From Mesotaenium endlicherianum (taxonomy: Eukaryota; Streptophyta; Zygnematophyceae; Zygnematales; Mesotaeniaceae), in the NCBI GenBank assembly GCA_009602735.1, contig WELA01011341.1, positions 209,491 to 241,136 of the forward strand: DNA of 31,646 bases, given 5' to 3'. Under the pieces are notes generated by a model that saw only the letters and a program-made list of their open reading frames with translations, had not been told where the DNA came from and searched no databases. Position numbers and translations under genes: made by a program. The first letter of the stretch is position 1; each line of letters starts with the position of its first letter. Shown here piece after piece: positions 1 to 10,479 of this stretch.

Positions 1-22
1 GGGGGGGGGGGGGGGGGGGGGG
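1..22. other. Poly-G run at the left edge
   Basis: The window opens with 22 consecutive G residues that abut coding sequence of the HD-Zip III exon. A run like this at a sequence edge is more likely an assembly or sequencing end artefact (or the edge of an unresolved G tract) than coding DNA, since it would read as a glycine run where the family has none that I know of. Confidence 0.6.
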
Positions 23-795
23 ACGATGCAGATCCTGGAGCTGGTGAAGGCCGACGGCGGGCGGCAGGCGGGCCTCGGTGGCCAGTCCTTCCTCCTGCAG
101 GTGTGCGCTCTTGGCCTCGTGCATGCACTCTACGGCACGCCCGCCGGCACGCCCGCCCGCCCGCCCACGCACCCGCCATGTGGCACGCCCTTTCCCCTCC
201 CCCCCAGCACCCCCACACGGCGTGACACGAGGGGACCCCCGCTCCTTGTGCGCCCCCTAGCACCCCTGGCGTGTCATGTCTGTGTGTTGTAGCCTAGAAG
301 AAGAGGCAAAGGGATGTCCAGGGGACTCGCTGGCGGCCTCAGGCAGCACCTTGGGCCCCTATGGGCTGCAGTCCAATCGTAGGGTTAGCTCCAAGAGCCT
401 GTTTGACAGAAATTCGCTGCTTAAGCTGGCAGGCAGGCAGGACAGGCAGGCAGGCAGGGCAGGCCCTCCAATCCCCTCATTTGTGCATTGGGCCAACGCA
501 ATTTGCGCACACTCTGAGTACGCCGTCTCAGCCTGCAGAGCCAGCAAGCTGTGGGCCAGGGGGCCAGCGTCTGCGGACACAACATGCCATCTTAGTTGCT
601 TGATTGCTTGGCCGCTCGGCTGACTCCCTGGCCGACGGCCCGACTGGCGAGGTGCATGAGCCGACGCATCGCAGCATGGCTGCGCAGCTGCCTTTCTGCT
701 TCCCTCCCTCCTCCCCTGCCCGCCTGCCTGCCTGCCTGACTGCCTGACTGTCTGCCCGCCTCTCTCCCTGCCTTTCTGCCTGCCTGCCTGCCTTT

Positions 796-840
<45 letters not shown>

Positions 841-2779
841 TGCCTGCCTCACTTTCCTGACTGCCAGCCTCACTTTCCTGACTGCCAGGCCGCCTGACTG
901 CCAAGCTGATCAGCCTCATGCACGAGGGTGGGTCGTGCGCGTGGGTGTGTGCGGGTGAATGCGCAGCTCTGCAGCGGGACCAACGACGCGTCGCCGGCGG
1001 CGTCGGCGCAGCTAGTGTTTGCGCCCGTGGACGCCGCCTCCACCGCGGACTCCGTGCCGCTGCTGCCCTCGGGCTTCCGCGTCATCCCGCTCGACGTGCC
1101 CCAGTCTGCCGTAAGGAGCGCTGACTTTGTTACCGTTTTTGTGTTATGTGCACGCGCGGCTCCCTACCTTCTCTGCATATGTGCAACATTCGTCCTGCTC
1201 GCCGGACGTGCCCCCTCCTGCCGTCAGTGCACCCCTCTCTCGCCATAAGATGTGCTGACTGAGGTTGTGACGGTGCTGTTGAATTCCCGCCCTCTTTGCG
1301 TATGCAATATCGTCCCACTGGACGTGCCCTGTGATGGTACTGCACTCGCTGTTCCCTGCCTTTTCTTGGACCGCAGAGTGCAGCTGAGGTTTGGCTCCCC
1401 CCTTCCTCTCGTCTCATCGCTACGGGCACTGGCTGCTCTTCCACTCTCTCTCGCTGACTGCACGTTCCGTCGCTGCCCATTTCGCTGCTGCACGTTTCCG
1501 CTCTGCACGCGCGTGCGCAGGACTCCCAGCAGTCGCTGTCGCGCACGCTCGACCTGGCGTCGGCGCTGGAGGGCCAGTCCGACGGCGGCAGCCGGCGCGG
1601 CGGCGACCACAAGCAGCTGCGCTCGGTGCTCACCATCGCGTTCCAGTTCGTGTTCGAGGCGCACACGCGCGAGGACGTGACGGGCGTCGCACGGCGCTAC
1701 GTGCGCTCCATCGTGGCGGCCGTGCAGCGCATCGCCATGGCGCTGGCGCCCGCGCGCGCGCTTGGGTCCCCCCCTCCGCCGGCATTTGCGGCCCGCGAGG
1801 CTCCCAACAACCCCGAGGCGCTGCTCTTTGCCACGCGCATCATGCAGTGCTACAGGTCTGCTGCCCCTCCTCCACTCCATCCGCCCCCCCCTCCCCACCT
1901 TTCCTTGCCGCCCTTCATCCCCCGTCTTCCCCCGGCCCCTCCCCGCCCCGGCCCACTCCTCGCCCCTGCCCCTTTCTTGTTGCCGCGTGATATGGGGGGG
2001 CTACATCTGAGCCTGAACCCTTGGCAAGCTTCTCTCTGCTGCATGCTACAGCTGGCCACAGGGCGCTAAGCCGACTTGCAACTCCTGCAAGGTCCTCCCT
2101 CTCTCTCTCTGTCTCTCTCTTTTTCTGCCCCCAAGTATTGAATTGCTTTAGCTCTGGTGCCGCCCTGCCCGTTGTGCCGCATGCCCCTCCTGGCCTCCCC
2201 CCATCCCATCCCTTCCTGCGCTGCCCTCGAGGAAGCTGGCATTGCATTGCCGCTTTCGTGCCCAGCTTTCGGCTGCAGGCTGGACTTGACATCCTTCTAC
2301 TGGGTATCCCTTCCATGGCTGGGCTGCTGCAAACTTGATGTACGGGGTCCTGTTCCAGGCAGAGTTGTGCGTTGCAGCCGGGGTGCGTGGGTCGGTGGGG
2401 GACTGCGAGGGTGCTGTGGTGCTCGCGTTGGCAAATGGAACCCCTAATCTGTGTATGCGACCTTGAATCCTTGGACAGGGAGGAAGCTTCTCGTCCCTCG
2501 CACCCTACAAGGGAGGGGCTGGTGTCCGGTGCTTGTGTACCTCTTCTTGAGCCGTCTCGTCTCGCTTGCATGCATGCATGCAGGCACGAGCTCACTCATG
2601 TGCTCGATGCGCACGCGCGTGTGCCCACACGCACGTGCGTGTGCTCGTGAGGGCGTGCGCTTGCATGAGAGCTGGCACGCCTGCGCGCCAAGACATGCGC
2701 CTGCACGTGAGCGTGCACAGCTCCTGCTCAATGCTGTTTTGCTTCGTGCGTGGTAACGTAAACCTCACCGCTGCAATTG

Positions 2780-2817
<38 letters not shown>

Positions 2818-4087
2818 CCACGTGGCGAGCTGCAGGCGCTACACGGGCTCGGAGCTGACCTCGAGCGACGCCTCGATGACATCCCCCCTGAAGGCCTTCT
2901 GGGAGCATCCAGACGCCGTCGTGTGCGTCACGCTCAAGGCAAGCCCCCTCGTTGCTGCCACCTGCGCGCTTCTGGTCACTTGTGCGCTTCTGATCGGATT
3001 TCCGCTCGCCTACTTTATGCTTGCCTGCCGCCTGCCGCCTGCTTCTTGTGCCGAACATGGTGGCCTGTTTTGTCGGAGCCTCTCCAAAGTCGGTTCATGC
3101 GGGCGTGAATCAATGCTGGTGCCAGACCGGCAAACGACGAGCACTTGTGGCAGATCGGTTCTTGTGGCGACTGGCCACTTTTGGCTGATGGGCACACTTT
3201 GCACATTGGCACAGTTCTTTGGCTGCATCGGCGCTTTCAGTGATGCCGGCAAGAAGTTGATGTAGACTGGAAGACGAGCGGATTCGCAAGGTCTTCATAC
3301 TTGTTTCTGGAAAATTGAGGCACAGGCATTCACCGGTGGCTTTGTGGGCGGGACGACGTTGTTGGTTCAGCGTGTGGTGCTGCTCCCCTATTGTCGCAAG
3401 ATGCGATCAAGAGTCAGCGGGATGCAGGGAAGCTCACGAGGGTGCGGGTTTTCTGGGATGCAATGCAGGCGGCCCCGAAGCTTCTGTTTGCAAACCAGGC
3501 GGGGCTGGACATGCTGGAGACGAGCGCTGGCGAGCTGGTGGACCTGGACTGGGAGAAGACGTACGACAACGAGGGCCGCAAGAACGCCACCGCTGCCTTT
3601 GCGCAGGTCATGCAGATGGTACGTCTCGTGTTCAGAGCAGCGGGCATCGTGCGCATCTCCTGAGGGGCTGTACGATCTGCCGCGCCCTGGCCTGCTCTCA
3701 CCCGCATGGCAAAGTTGTATGAAATGTTGGCGGTAGAGCTTCTTGCTGGTAAAGGTTGTGTAGTCTCCGTGGTAGGTGTCAAGAGAGAGGGCTACTTGTG
3801 CTTATCACGGCTGAATGCGGAGGCTCGGAAGCTGTTGTGGGGTTACACTGGGGTGCTACTTTGATTTTTTCTGTTTCAAGTGCACTTGGTCTTATCGATT
3901 GACCATAGGGCTCAAACGGGCTGTCATGTTGGAGCAGGGATACGCAACTCTCTCGCCGGGCATTAGGTTATCGAGAACAGGGCGAGCTGCCGGATACGAG
4001 CACGGGGTTGCGTGGAAGGTTGCAGATGACGACGACAACGTCCAGTGCATTGCCTTCACGCACGTACGGTGGTCCTTTCTGAACTAA
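23..4087 (+). CDS. Class III HD-Zip transcription factor, 3' portion (post-START and MEKHLA regions), 5' partial
   Basis: This is the C-terminal part of a class III homeodomain-leucine zipper transcription factor, a nuclear regulator of polarity and vascular development in land plants. Six exons join in frame: 23-100, 967-1110, 1521-1855, 2836-2938, 3469-3618 and 3938-4087, about 320 residues. In order, I see the end of the START-associated region (LCSG, then AQLVFAPVD, LLPSGFRVIPLD), the conserved block RTLDLASALEG, SVLTIAFQFVFEAH and ARRYVRSIVAAVQRIAMAL, and then the MEKHLA domain (LLFANQAGLDMLE, GRKNATAAFAQVMQ, AWKVADDDD, CIAF, WSF). The protein ends in LN after the WSF where land-plant members usually end in WSFV. 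The homeodomain, zipper and most of START, including the miR165/166 target region, lie left of the window. Intron 4 uses a GC donor (AAG|GCAAGC). Family assignment is firm; upstream structure is unknown. Confidence 0.9.
428..463. repeat. (CAGG)n short tandem repeat in HD-Zip III intron 1
   Basis: Imperfect tandem GGCA/CAGG units lie in the first intron. They are the reverse complement of the (CCTG)n tract about 250-400 bases downstream in the same intron, so the two could pair in the pre-mRNA or as a DNA cruciform. Confidence 0.7.
716..850. repeat. (CCTG)n microsatellite in HD-Zip III intron 1
   Basis: A run of CCTG tetranucleotides with interspersed ACTG, TCTG and TTCT variants fills the second half of intron 1. 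It creates long arginine/glutamine/alanine/glycine-rich open frames on the minus strand that have no coding meaning. Confidence 0.85.
847..888. repeat. 21-bp tandem duplication next to the (CCTG)n tract
   Basis: Two identical adjacent 21-base copies (847-867 and 868-888), each containing CACTTTCCTGACTGCCAG, directly follow the CCTG microsatellite and lie about 80 bases before the exon 2 acceptor at 966. Confidence 0.8.
2569..2720. repeat. Alternating purine-pyrimidine tract (CATG/CGTG-rich) in HD-Zip III intron 3
   Basis: This is a long stretch of mixed CATG, GCGT, CACG and TGTG steps with imperfect purine-pyrimidine alternation. It sits in the 980-base intron between exons 3 and 4. No protein-like frame runs through it. 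Confidence 0.6.
2782..2816. repeat. (GT)n dinucleotide repeat
   Basis: About 17 GT units lie in intron 3, ending roughly 20 bases before the acceptor AG at 2835. In this position it could vary in length and affect 3' splice-site use for the first MEKHLA exon. Confidence 0.95.
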
Positions 4088-5198
4088 GCTGGATTCTTTT
4101 CTCCAACAAGGACGGTAAAAGTACGTGCACACGACAAGCGTCAAATGTGCACATGACAAGCTTCAAACGTGCACACGACAAGCATTTGATATTGTCTCCT
4201 TTGACTCCACCTGTACTCGGTGCACTGCGCCTGTCAGTAGAATAGTCCTATGCAGTCGTAGAGTAATATACTGTCTGGACTATCCTCATCCACAGGTGTA
4301 ACATTCTTTTTGCTCACAACTTAGAAGTATAATTCGCCAGTTGTCCGTGCAGGTGCATAGATAGGTGAGTTGCCCATTTAGGTGCACATGCCGTGGCCAT
4401 TCAGCTATACAGAGGTTCTTAGGACAATGTAAGGGCGTAGAGGTTGTATCTAGACACAGGGCTGAATTAGACTCTTAGGTTAGACACAATTGTTCAGTTC
4501 TTATGTGCTATATACATATAGATGCACATATCCTCGTCATAGCGTGTAGGTCGCTACAAGAAGTGCTCCCCATTAGCTTATATATAGACTACCTATTTGA
4601 AGGCTTCATTTAGGAGTGGGTCATAGGCGTAGCATCGTGCAAAATTAATAAAATATAACGAGGTCATGGATGTATATGTGTGCCATATTGTGTGGCTTGG
4701 CACTCAGCTGCTTTAAAGATAGAAACAACTTCATAGGAGGTCGAAAGGGATACACGAGAATAAAAAGCGTTTTTTCACTCTTCCTTGACATAACTAGCAC
4801 CGATTGCCTTCCTGGAGTTTTCTTTAACCATTTGTATACATCCCTGGAGACTGGCAAGGAAGTCCTGCACATAAGACAGATTCGCTAATGTTAAGCCACG
4901 CTCACCCTCATCTTAATGGGACTCTTCATTTGTTTCCAGTACGTGGATACACCTTGACTAATGAAAAATGCATGTTTCCAACCCAAAAGAAGAAACATTA
5001 CAAGAGGAAGTAAGACTTACATGGCAGGAAGTCTTTTGGGCAAGCGTGTCCTTGCACGCAGATCCAACAACTTGTCTTAACTGCACATTAAGCATACCAA
5101 ATAACCTAATTGAAAGACCTTCCTCAGACCCATACTTGCTGAGGCACCATGATGCATACTGGTACTAGCTAGAATGAAAAGTATACTGCAGCAGTCCA
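4088..5198. other. Convergent intergenic region between HD-Zip III and PHD-GNAT genes
   Basis: The region lies between two 3' ends and should contain both 3' untranslated regions. Apart from the 22-bp triplicate repeat near its left end it is AT-richer and featureless. The open frames at 4645-4888 and 4968-5168 have no recognisable motif and no splice-linked continuation, so I do not call genes here. Confidence 0.6.
4124..4189 (+). repeat. Three tandem copies of a 22-bp unit in the HD-Zip III 3' flank
   Basis: Copies lie at 4124-4145, 4146-4167 and 4168-4189. Each contains GTGCACACGACAAGC or a one- or two-base variant, with a GTGCAC palindrome. The array starts 37 bases after the stop codon, so it is probably transcribed in the 3' untranslated region. 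Confidence 0.85.
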
Positions 5199-8100
5199 TT
5201 ATGAACCAACCTCCTCCAGTTCTTCAAGGGTTTGCACGTATGCATCGACAGTCACCATTTCTCCACAGCCGGCAGGAGCGCAAGCAGGGGAACCATGGGG
5301 CTCTTTTGTGCCGTGAAGACCCTTCTTGACCTACGAAGTAGCAGAAAGTAAAGTCAACCCCTCGTGTTCCTTAATCAGGGCACTTGCATTATTCTCATCT
5401 TTGAGGGCTCCGACACAAAATGCTTGGCCAAGCCCTCGGAGGGCACTCGACTTCTGATTGTGCCCTGCAGTGAGGATATAGTGCTGCTTGTTGGAGAACG
5501 CCAGCAAGAGATATATATGCAAGGCAGTGTAGACAATAGGACCAGGGTCACCCTTTCCCTCTTACCAACCCGAAGAGTGTGCAAGCAACTTGTGGCCAAC
5601 TGAGGCAACTGGTGGAGCATGCCGGAGGGGACTCTTACTGCTGGGTGCTGAAGGGTAAGGTGCTCTTGTGAGAGGGTCAAGCCAGCAAGCTTCACCTTCA
5701 TGTTTGATCTCTCCCTCTCAGTCTCCATCTTTCTTGCCTGCAGGCTCTTCACCAGGCACTCCATCTTGTCCACGTCCCCACCCATCTTCCCTAGTTTCTT
5801 GAAGCTCTACAAACACTCCAACCAGCCATGCTGGTGACTCTTTGACACATGACTGACCATCAGGGTCGCTTCAGAGAGTCACGAGTGCAGAATGTAATAC
5901 CTAGACCCTCTCTCAGTTATTCTGGGCTCTGAAGCAAATTGCGCAAACAAAACATATGGGTTCATACAATCGTCTATAGCATACTAACAAGCCATATTTC
6001 AAATAATGCAACATTCCAATAATTCAGGAATGCCGACACCATGTGCAGTTGCCTTCACTGCCTCACCTCAGCTTCGAAGTCAGCCACGGATGCCTCAACC
6101 TGTTTCCGGAACTCTGTCATGGCCTTCTCTATCACGATGGAGCATGCTGTTAAGTAGGTATTCCGGAGGACGCTTGAAGCTGGCCACTGGGCGCCATGAG
6201 GCTCCATGGGTCTCAATGCTAGCCATCCCCATGACAAGTCTCAGTGATAAACTATAAGCTGTTGCATGCTACAGAGCAGTTCTGCGCCAAAATAGCCTCG
6301 CTTGCAGCACATCAAAGCTGCCTCATTAGGCTTTGAGCAGTATTGAGTACCTGGAGTAGCAGGACAAGGCGGCAGCTTGTCAACTAGCATTGGCTCATTG
6401 AGAAGCTCCGTAAAAGAGCACCCTGAGAGAAAATTATCCCCAAACACATGAGATATATGAATATATTAATGTGTGCAATGTGCACCTTAATAGACATGAA
6501 AGGTCAGCTCAAATGCTAACCGAGTACGCACAATGTTATACAGAAGTACTTTCTGAAAGGCTCCTTGAGTCATCCATACACATGAAGCATGTGCAATGTG
6601 CAGATTTACCTTTTATTGTCCAGTTATTTGTTGAGTTGTTATCGCTGCCTGTCTTCCAAGTGTTAAGTAAAGTGCATATATCAGCGCCCCAGTCCAAGGG
6701 TGTGCAATTATGAGCAAAGTCCTCCCAAACTGAGTCATCCTCCACTGCAGGGCTCATTACGGCAGGTTCTGGCAAGGCTGACAATTTGGGCAAACGCCTC
6801 TTCCTACAGGTAATCGGCGGCTTGACTTCATATGAGAAGCACCTCCTCATCATCGTTGAGCTCCTCAAATCGGGACATATGATTTTCTCTGCATGTGCAG
6901 GAGGTGGGACTGGCATGGGCTCAAATTCATGTGCACTTCATATTCCACTCTCGGAAGGGTAGCACCTAGAGTTACCAAGCTTCACCATAGTACTGATTCT
7001 GTCCTCACCTTCATAATGCGCTAGCTCTGATTTCTTCAGCACTTCAAGCCCGAAGCTTTTTGCCCACATTTGCACCAGTCCCTTCACAGATGGAATAATT
7101 AAGGCCTTGACCTGATATCCCTCTTACTTGGTTAAAAGTTGGTGATGATGCTAAGCAAAAGGCCTGGTCATATTTTACGCAGCAATGCTAGTCATGTACT
7201 TTCTCCCAGCAGACAGCAGAGGCATTGGCCATGAAGAGGGCACCTTAAGGGACAGCAAAATGTTGTCAAGAACCTGCCAATGCAAAGACGTCAGCATCTT
7301 TAGGATGTCCTGAAAGGTTTCACTGCTTCCGTGAGCAAGCGTCAAGATGAGTTGTTAACAGGTAAGTAATAACCTGCATTAGACGTCTGCAGTTTCCTCC
7401 TCGTCTAAAGCCTGCACTCCTATCCAGACAAGGTCCTAAATTATGAGCAAGTAGCAAGGCAGAATAATACATTGTAAACGTTCACCCTGCAAAAAAAGTA
7501 TGTATAGTAGGTCACGTACCAATCTTTGTCGCCACAAAAGGAACCTCAGCAAATTCGGTGCCAAAGATCCTGCGCATAGAGGTCATATTGACATACGTAA
7601 TTTTTAATTGGTGAAGGACGTGCGTGAAACCACTAAACCGGAGACCATGTATACTTCCTACCTTATTGTAGCTGCCGTGACTGTAGTGGGGCCATCTCGT
7701 AGAACCAGCACCCTGAAGTTGCCTGCATGAACGCACAAACAAACACGTGGTCATTTTTGAAGACAGGCCGTCATTGCCCCGCGACAAGAATGATGCCCTC
7801 TGAAGTTGCCCTTAAGAACTTATCTTAATATTGTCTTTGCTTGCCTCAACTCTTAGCGCCACCCATACTACCCTGAGATTGAAGGAATAAACACTTACCA
7901 CAGTCAAGCTCTCCAGAGCTGCACAAGTACCAAGAAGTGTTTCATTACACATTCTAGTAAATTACATTTGGAACTGGAACTACAGCACTTGTTGCCGGGT
8001 GCAACAATTGTTGACAAAATGATTACATCTTCATGACATACAGATGAACTTAGTGTAGGTTTCGGGCTGACTAGACATAGAAAGTCTGAGATGAAAGCCC

Positions 8101-9694
8101 TCTATATATATGAAGACATTGACTATGCAAGTCACATACTACTTCACAAGTGGCCCAATGTATACCTGGACGACTTGCATACGTTCTCTATGAGGTCTGC
8201 TCCATCATCCATGATCAGGGGACCAAAAGAAGACTTGAATATCTGCTCAATTCCAAAACACGTAGTTGACGACATAAGCATGCATATGAATGCAGAATGT
8301 TGAAACCCCACTAAAAAGTAAACAGTGTCCACAGCATGTACCTTCAAGGCAGCGGCAATAGTTGCTGAGCTCTCTGTCATTTGATTAAAACGCAGACCTC
8401 ATGTCAGAATTTAAGAATATTAGTAATCAGAGAAGAAAAGTCAAGAGGCACTACATGAAGCAAGAATATTATCAATCACCTCTATCACCACTTCTATACT
8501 TTGCCAACTCATATGTGTATCTTCTTTCAGCCTTGGACAAGCATTGCCTCCTCCCTTGAAGTTTTGCCAAACCAGAGGTAACCTGCACATGATCTTCCTT
8601 AAAACTTATAAGCTGAGCTTGGCTGGAATGACGGACTTGTGCAGCACTAGGCATTCTACAGTTTAAACACAACCCTTGGTGGCTCCACAACATCCTCTAT
8701 TGAAGCCAAGAGTTGAACTTTTAGCAGGGCACACGGGCCAAAATGTTCAGTGACTCCTTACTTCTTTGCAAGATTCCGAGCAGAACCAGTCTCTGTCATC
8801 ATCAATCACTGAAGGCTCAACTTCAAGTCCCAAGCTCTCCTTGATGCAGCTGCACATTGAAAGTGAGTGCCACTGACATTAGAAAATATGCAACAGGTAG
8901 AAAGCAGATTGTACAATGGACCAGGAGTAGAATGCTGATCACATGTTATGGAGCCTTGTAAGTGACTCGTGACAGCAAAGCATACACGCATGCACAATTG
9001 GTGCCCATTACACACACTGGGTTGTAACATGTATCGAGCAGGGACTCCACTGTAATGTCTGAGCAACTTTGACCAGTTTTTAAGTGAGAACAGGCACTGG
9101 AGCACACCTTATATGCCACTGCTTGACGCAACTTGTGCAGTACAAGATGCACCTGTCAGTGACCTCGGCAATGGTTAGGATGGATACTTAATTCGACCCA
9201 TGTTATGCGTTTGCTTGCAGGACCATTAGGTTGACTATGGTTTTTTAATCTTAACTTACTAATGATGTTGACAATAAAGTAGTATCAGACTTTGACTGCA
9301 GAAAGGGTGAAGCTTATCATCATATGACGTAGGACCACTATCATGTGATGAGTGGCTTAAGGAGTCCTCGTGATAGATCAGCATACCGGGGCCCAAAATC
9401 ATCAGTGAAGTCTGACAAACTACAGGCTGCACACTTATCTTCCTTCATATCAACAGCTTTTAGCAAGATGTGCAAATAATCGTTGGTTCTGTTACTGATC
9501 TGAACCCGGAGGTAGTAAACATGTGCAAATTCACTTTCTAAGTTGTGTGAATTAACGTAGACTTCATATCCATGATTGTGCCTTATTCAATTTCTATAGC
9601 AATGACATGCTCTTCATTTCTGCATTAACGCCTCTATTGTTTTACTCTGCAGACTGTACACCTTGGTGGCATTACCGACTCGTGACTTCTTCAT
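5199..9694 (-). CDS. PHD finger-GNAT acetyltransferase (IDM1-like) with long C-terminal coiled-coil tail
   Basis: I join 18 exons: 9646-9694, 9387-9537, 9108-9152, 8762-8849, 8480-8582, 8342-8373, 8166-8242, 7899-7918, 7662-7722, 7520-7569, 7374-7411, 7244-7273, 7009-7111, 6610-6888, 6351-6422, 6067-6146, 5639-5806 and 5199-5330. They give 525 residues with every phase consistent and GT-AG throughout. A PHD finger has ligands C52, C55, C72, C75, H80, C83, C105 and C109 (CTSC, WFCSESC). A GNAT fold follows at about 147-283: VLVLRDG and IFGTEFAEVPFVA, then the acetyl-CoA loop FRRGGNCRRLM, then LKVKALIIPSV and WAKSFGLEVL. This order matches plant nuclear PHD-GNAT proteins such as IDM1, a histone acetyltransferase linked to active DNA demethylation. 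A basic RKRR (311-314) could be a nuclear signal. Residues about 400-475 look coiled-coil. The first exon and start codon are the least certain part; upstream exons may exist. Histone substrate is inference. Confidence 0.8.
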
Positions 9695-10479
9695 TAAGTC
9701 ACAAGCTTGCTCATTCGCTCCTTAATTTCGCGAACGCTGAAAGGTGAAAGGAACCTCTTTAACCGTACGTGCCAACAATTGACGATTGTCGATGTAAAGT
9801 TGGGGACCCAAAATAGCTAAACATCGTAAGGCGGGTAGAAAATGAACATGCAGTAGGTTCGACCTGGCGCCTTCGGTAACTAAGACAATTAAGCCCAAAA
9901 GTGTATTAGTAGTCCCTTCAAAATAAGTTAAGCAAAAAGCACACATGTACTGCAAAAGCCACTCTGCGAACAACCTCCTCGACTCTCACATGGTCCATGA
10001 GAAAGAGATACAACCTTATACTCAATATGACAAGACAAGCCCAAGGATGTCAGACGTCAACCCAATTTTGCTCGTTAAAATAAGCAAGGAACAGGCAAAT
10101 ACATGCACCAAAACCCTCTATAAACACTCTTCTATACCTTGTACACTCTTTTAAAGCTTCTACCTGTTCTGAAGTGCTCAGAATATTTAGAACAACCAAC
10201 AGGAACTCCTAGGCTTATACCAACCACTTGCCTGTTTGCCAGGAGTCATCCATTACTACGCAATGGCTAGTTTTGCCAGCTAGACCCTCTGATCCTACTT
10301 GCCTTTCGTAGCAGTATGTAGGTGTCAGCTCCACCTTCACTAAAATAATAAACGCGAAATTCGAAATCCACACCCTATCTAGACCTGACCTGAATACTGT
10401 AACTGAAAAGGAGGGGCTCTTGCAACTGTAGCAAGAAACAAAACCTGGTTCAAATCAGCCATATCAAGCATAGCAGGAC
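9695..10479. other. Region between PHD-GNAT 5' end and ENH1 3' end
   Basis: It should hold the PHD-GNAT promoter and the ENH1 3' untranslated region. An 83-codon minus-strand frame at 9722-9973 could hide an additional upstream exon of the PHD-GNAT gene, but it shows no family motif and no phase-compatible donor that I could join to the exon at 9646-9694. I see no clear TATA box. Confidence 0.45.

Noticed and set aside
359..919. 186-codon minus-strand frame rich in Arg, Gln, Ala and Gly
   Set aside because: It is a direct translation of the CCTG/CAGG microsatellites in HD-Zip III intron 1.
4645..5168. Small frames of 66-75 codons in the convergent intergenic region
   Set aside because: No recognisable domain, overlapping on both strands, and placed where 3' untranslated regions are expected.
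9722..9973. 83-codon minus-strand frame upstream of PHD-GNAT
   Set aside because: Could be an extra exon but has no family motif and no phase-compatible splice link that I could find; left open as a finding.
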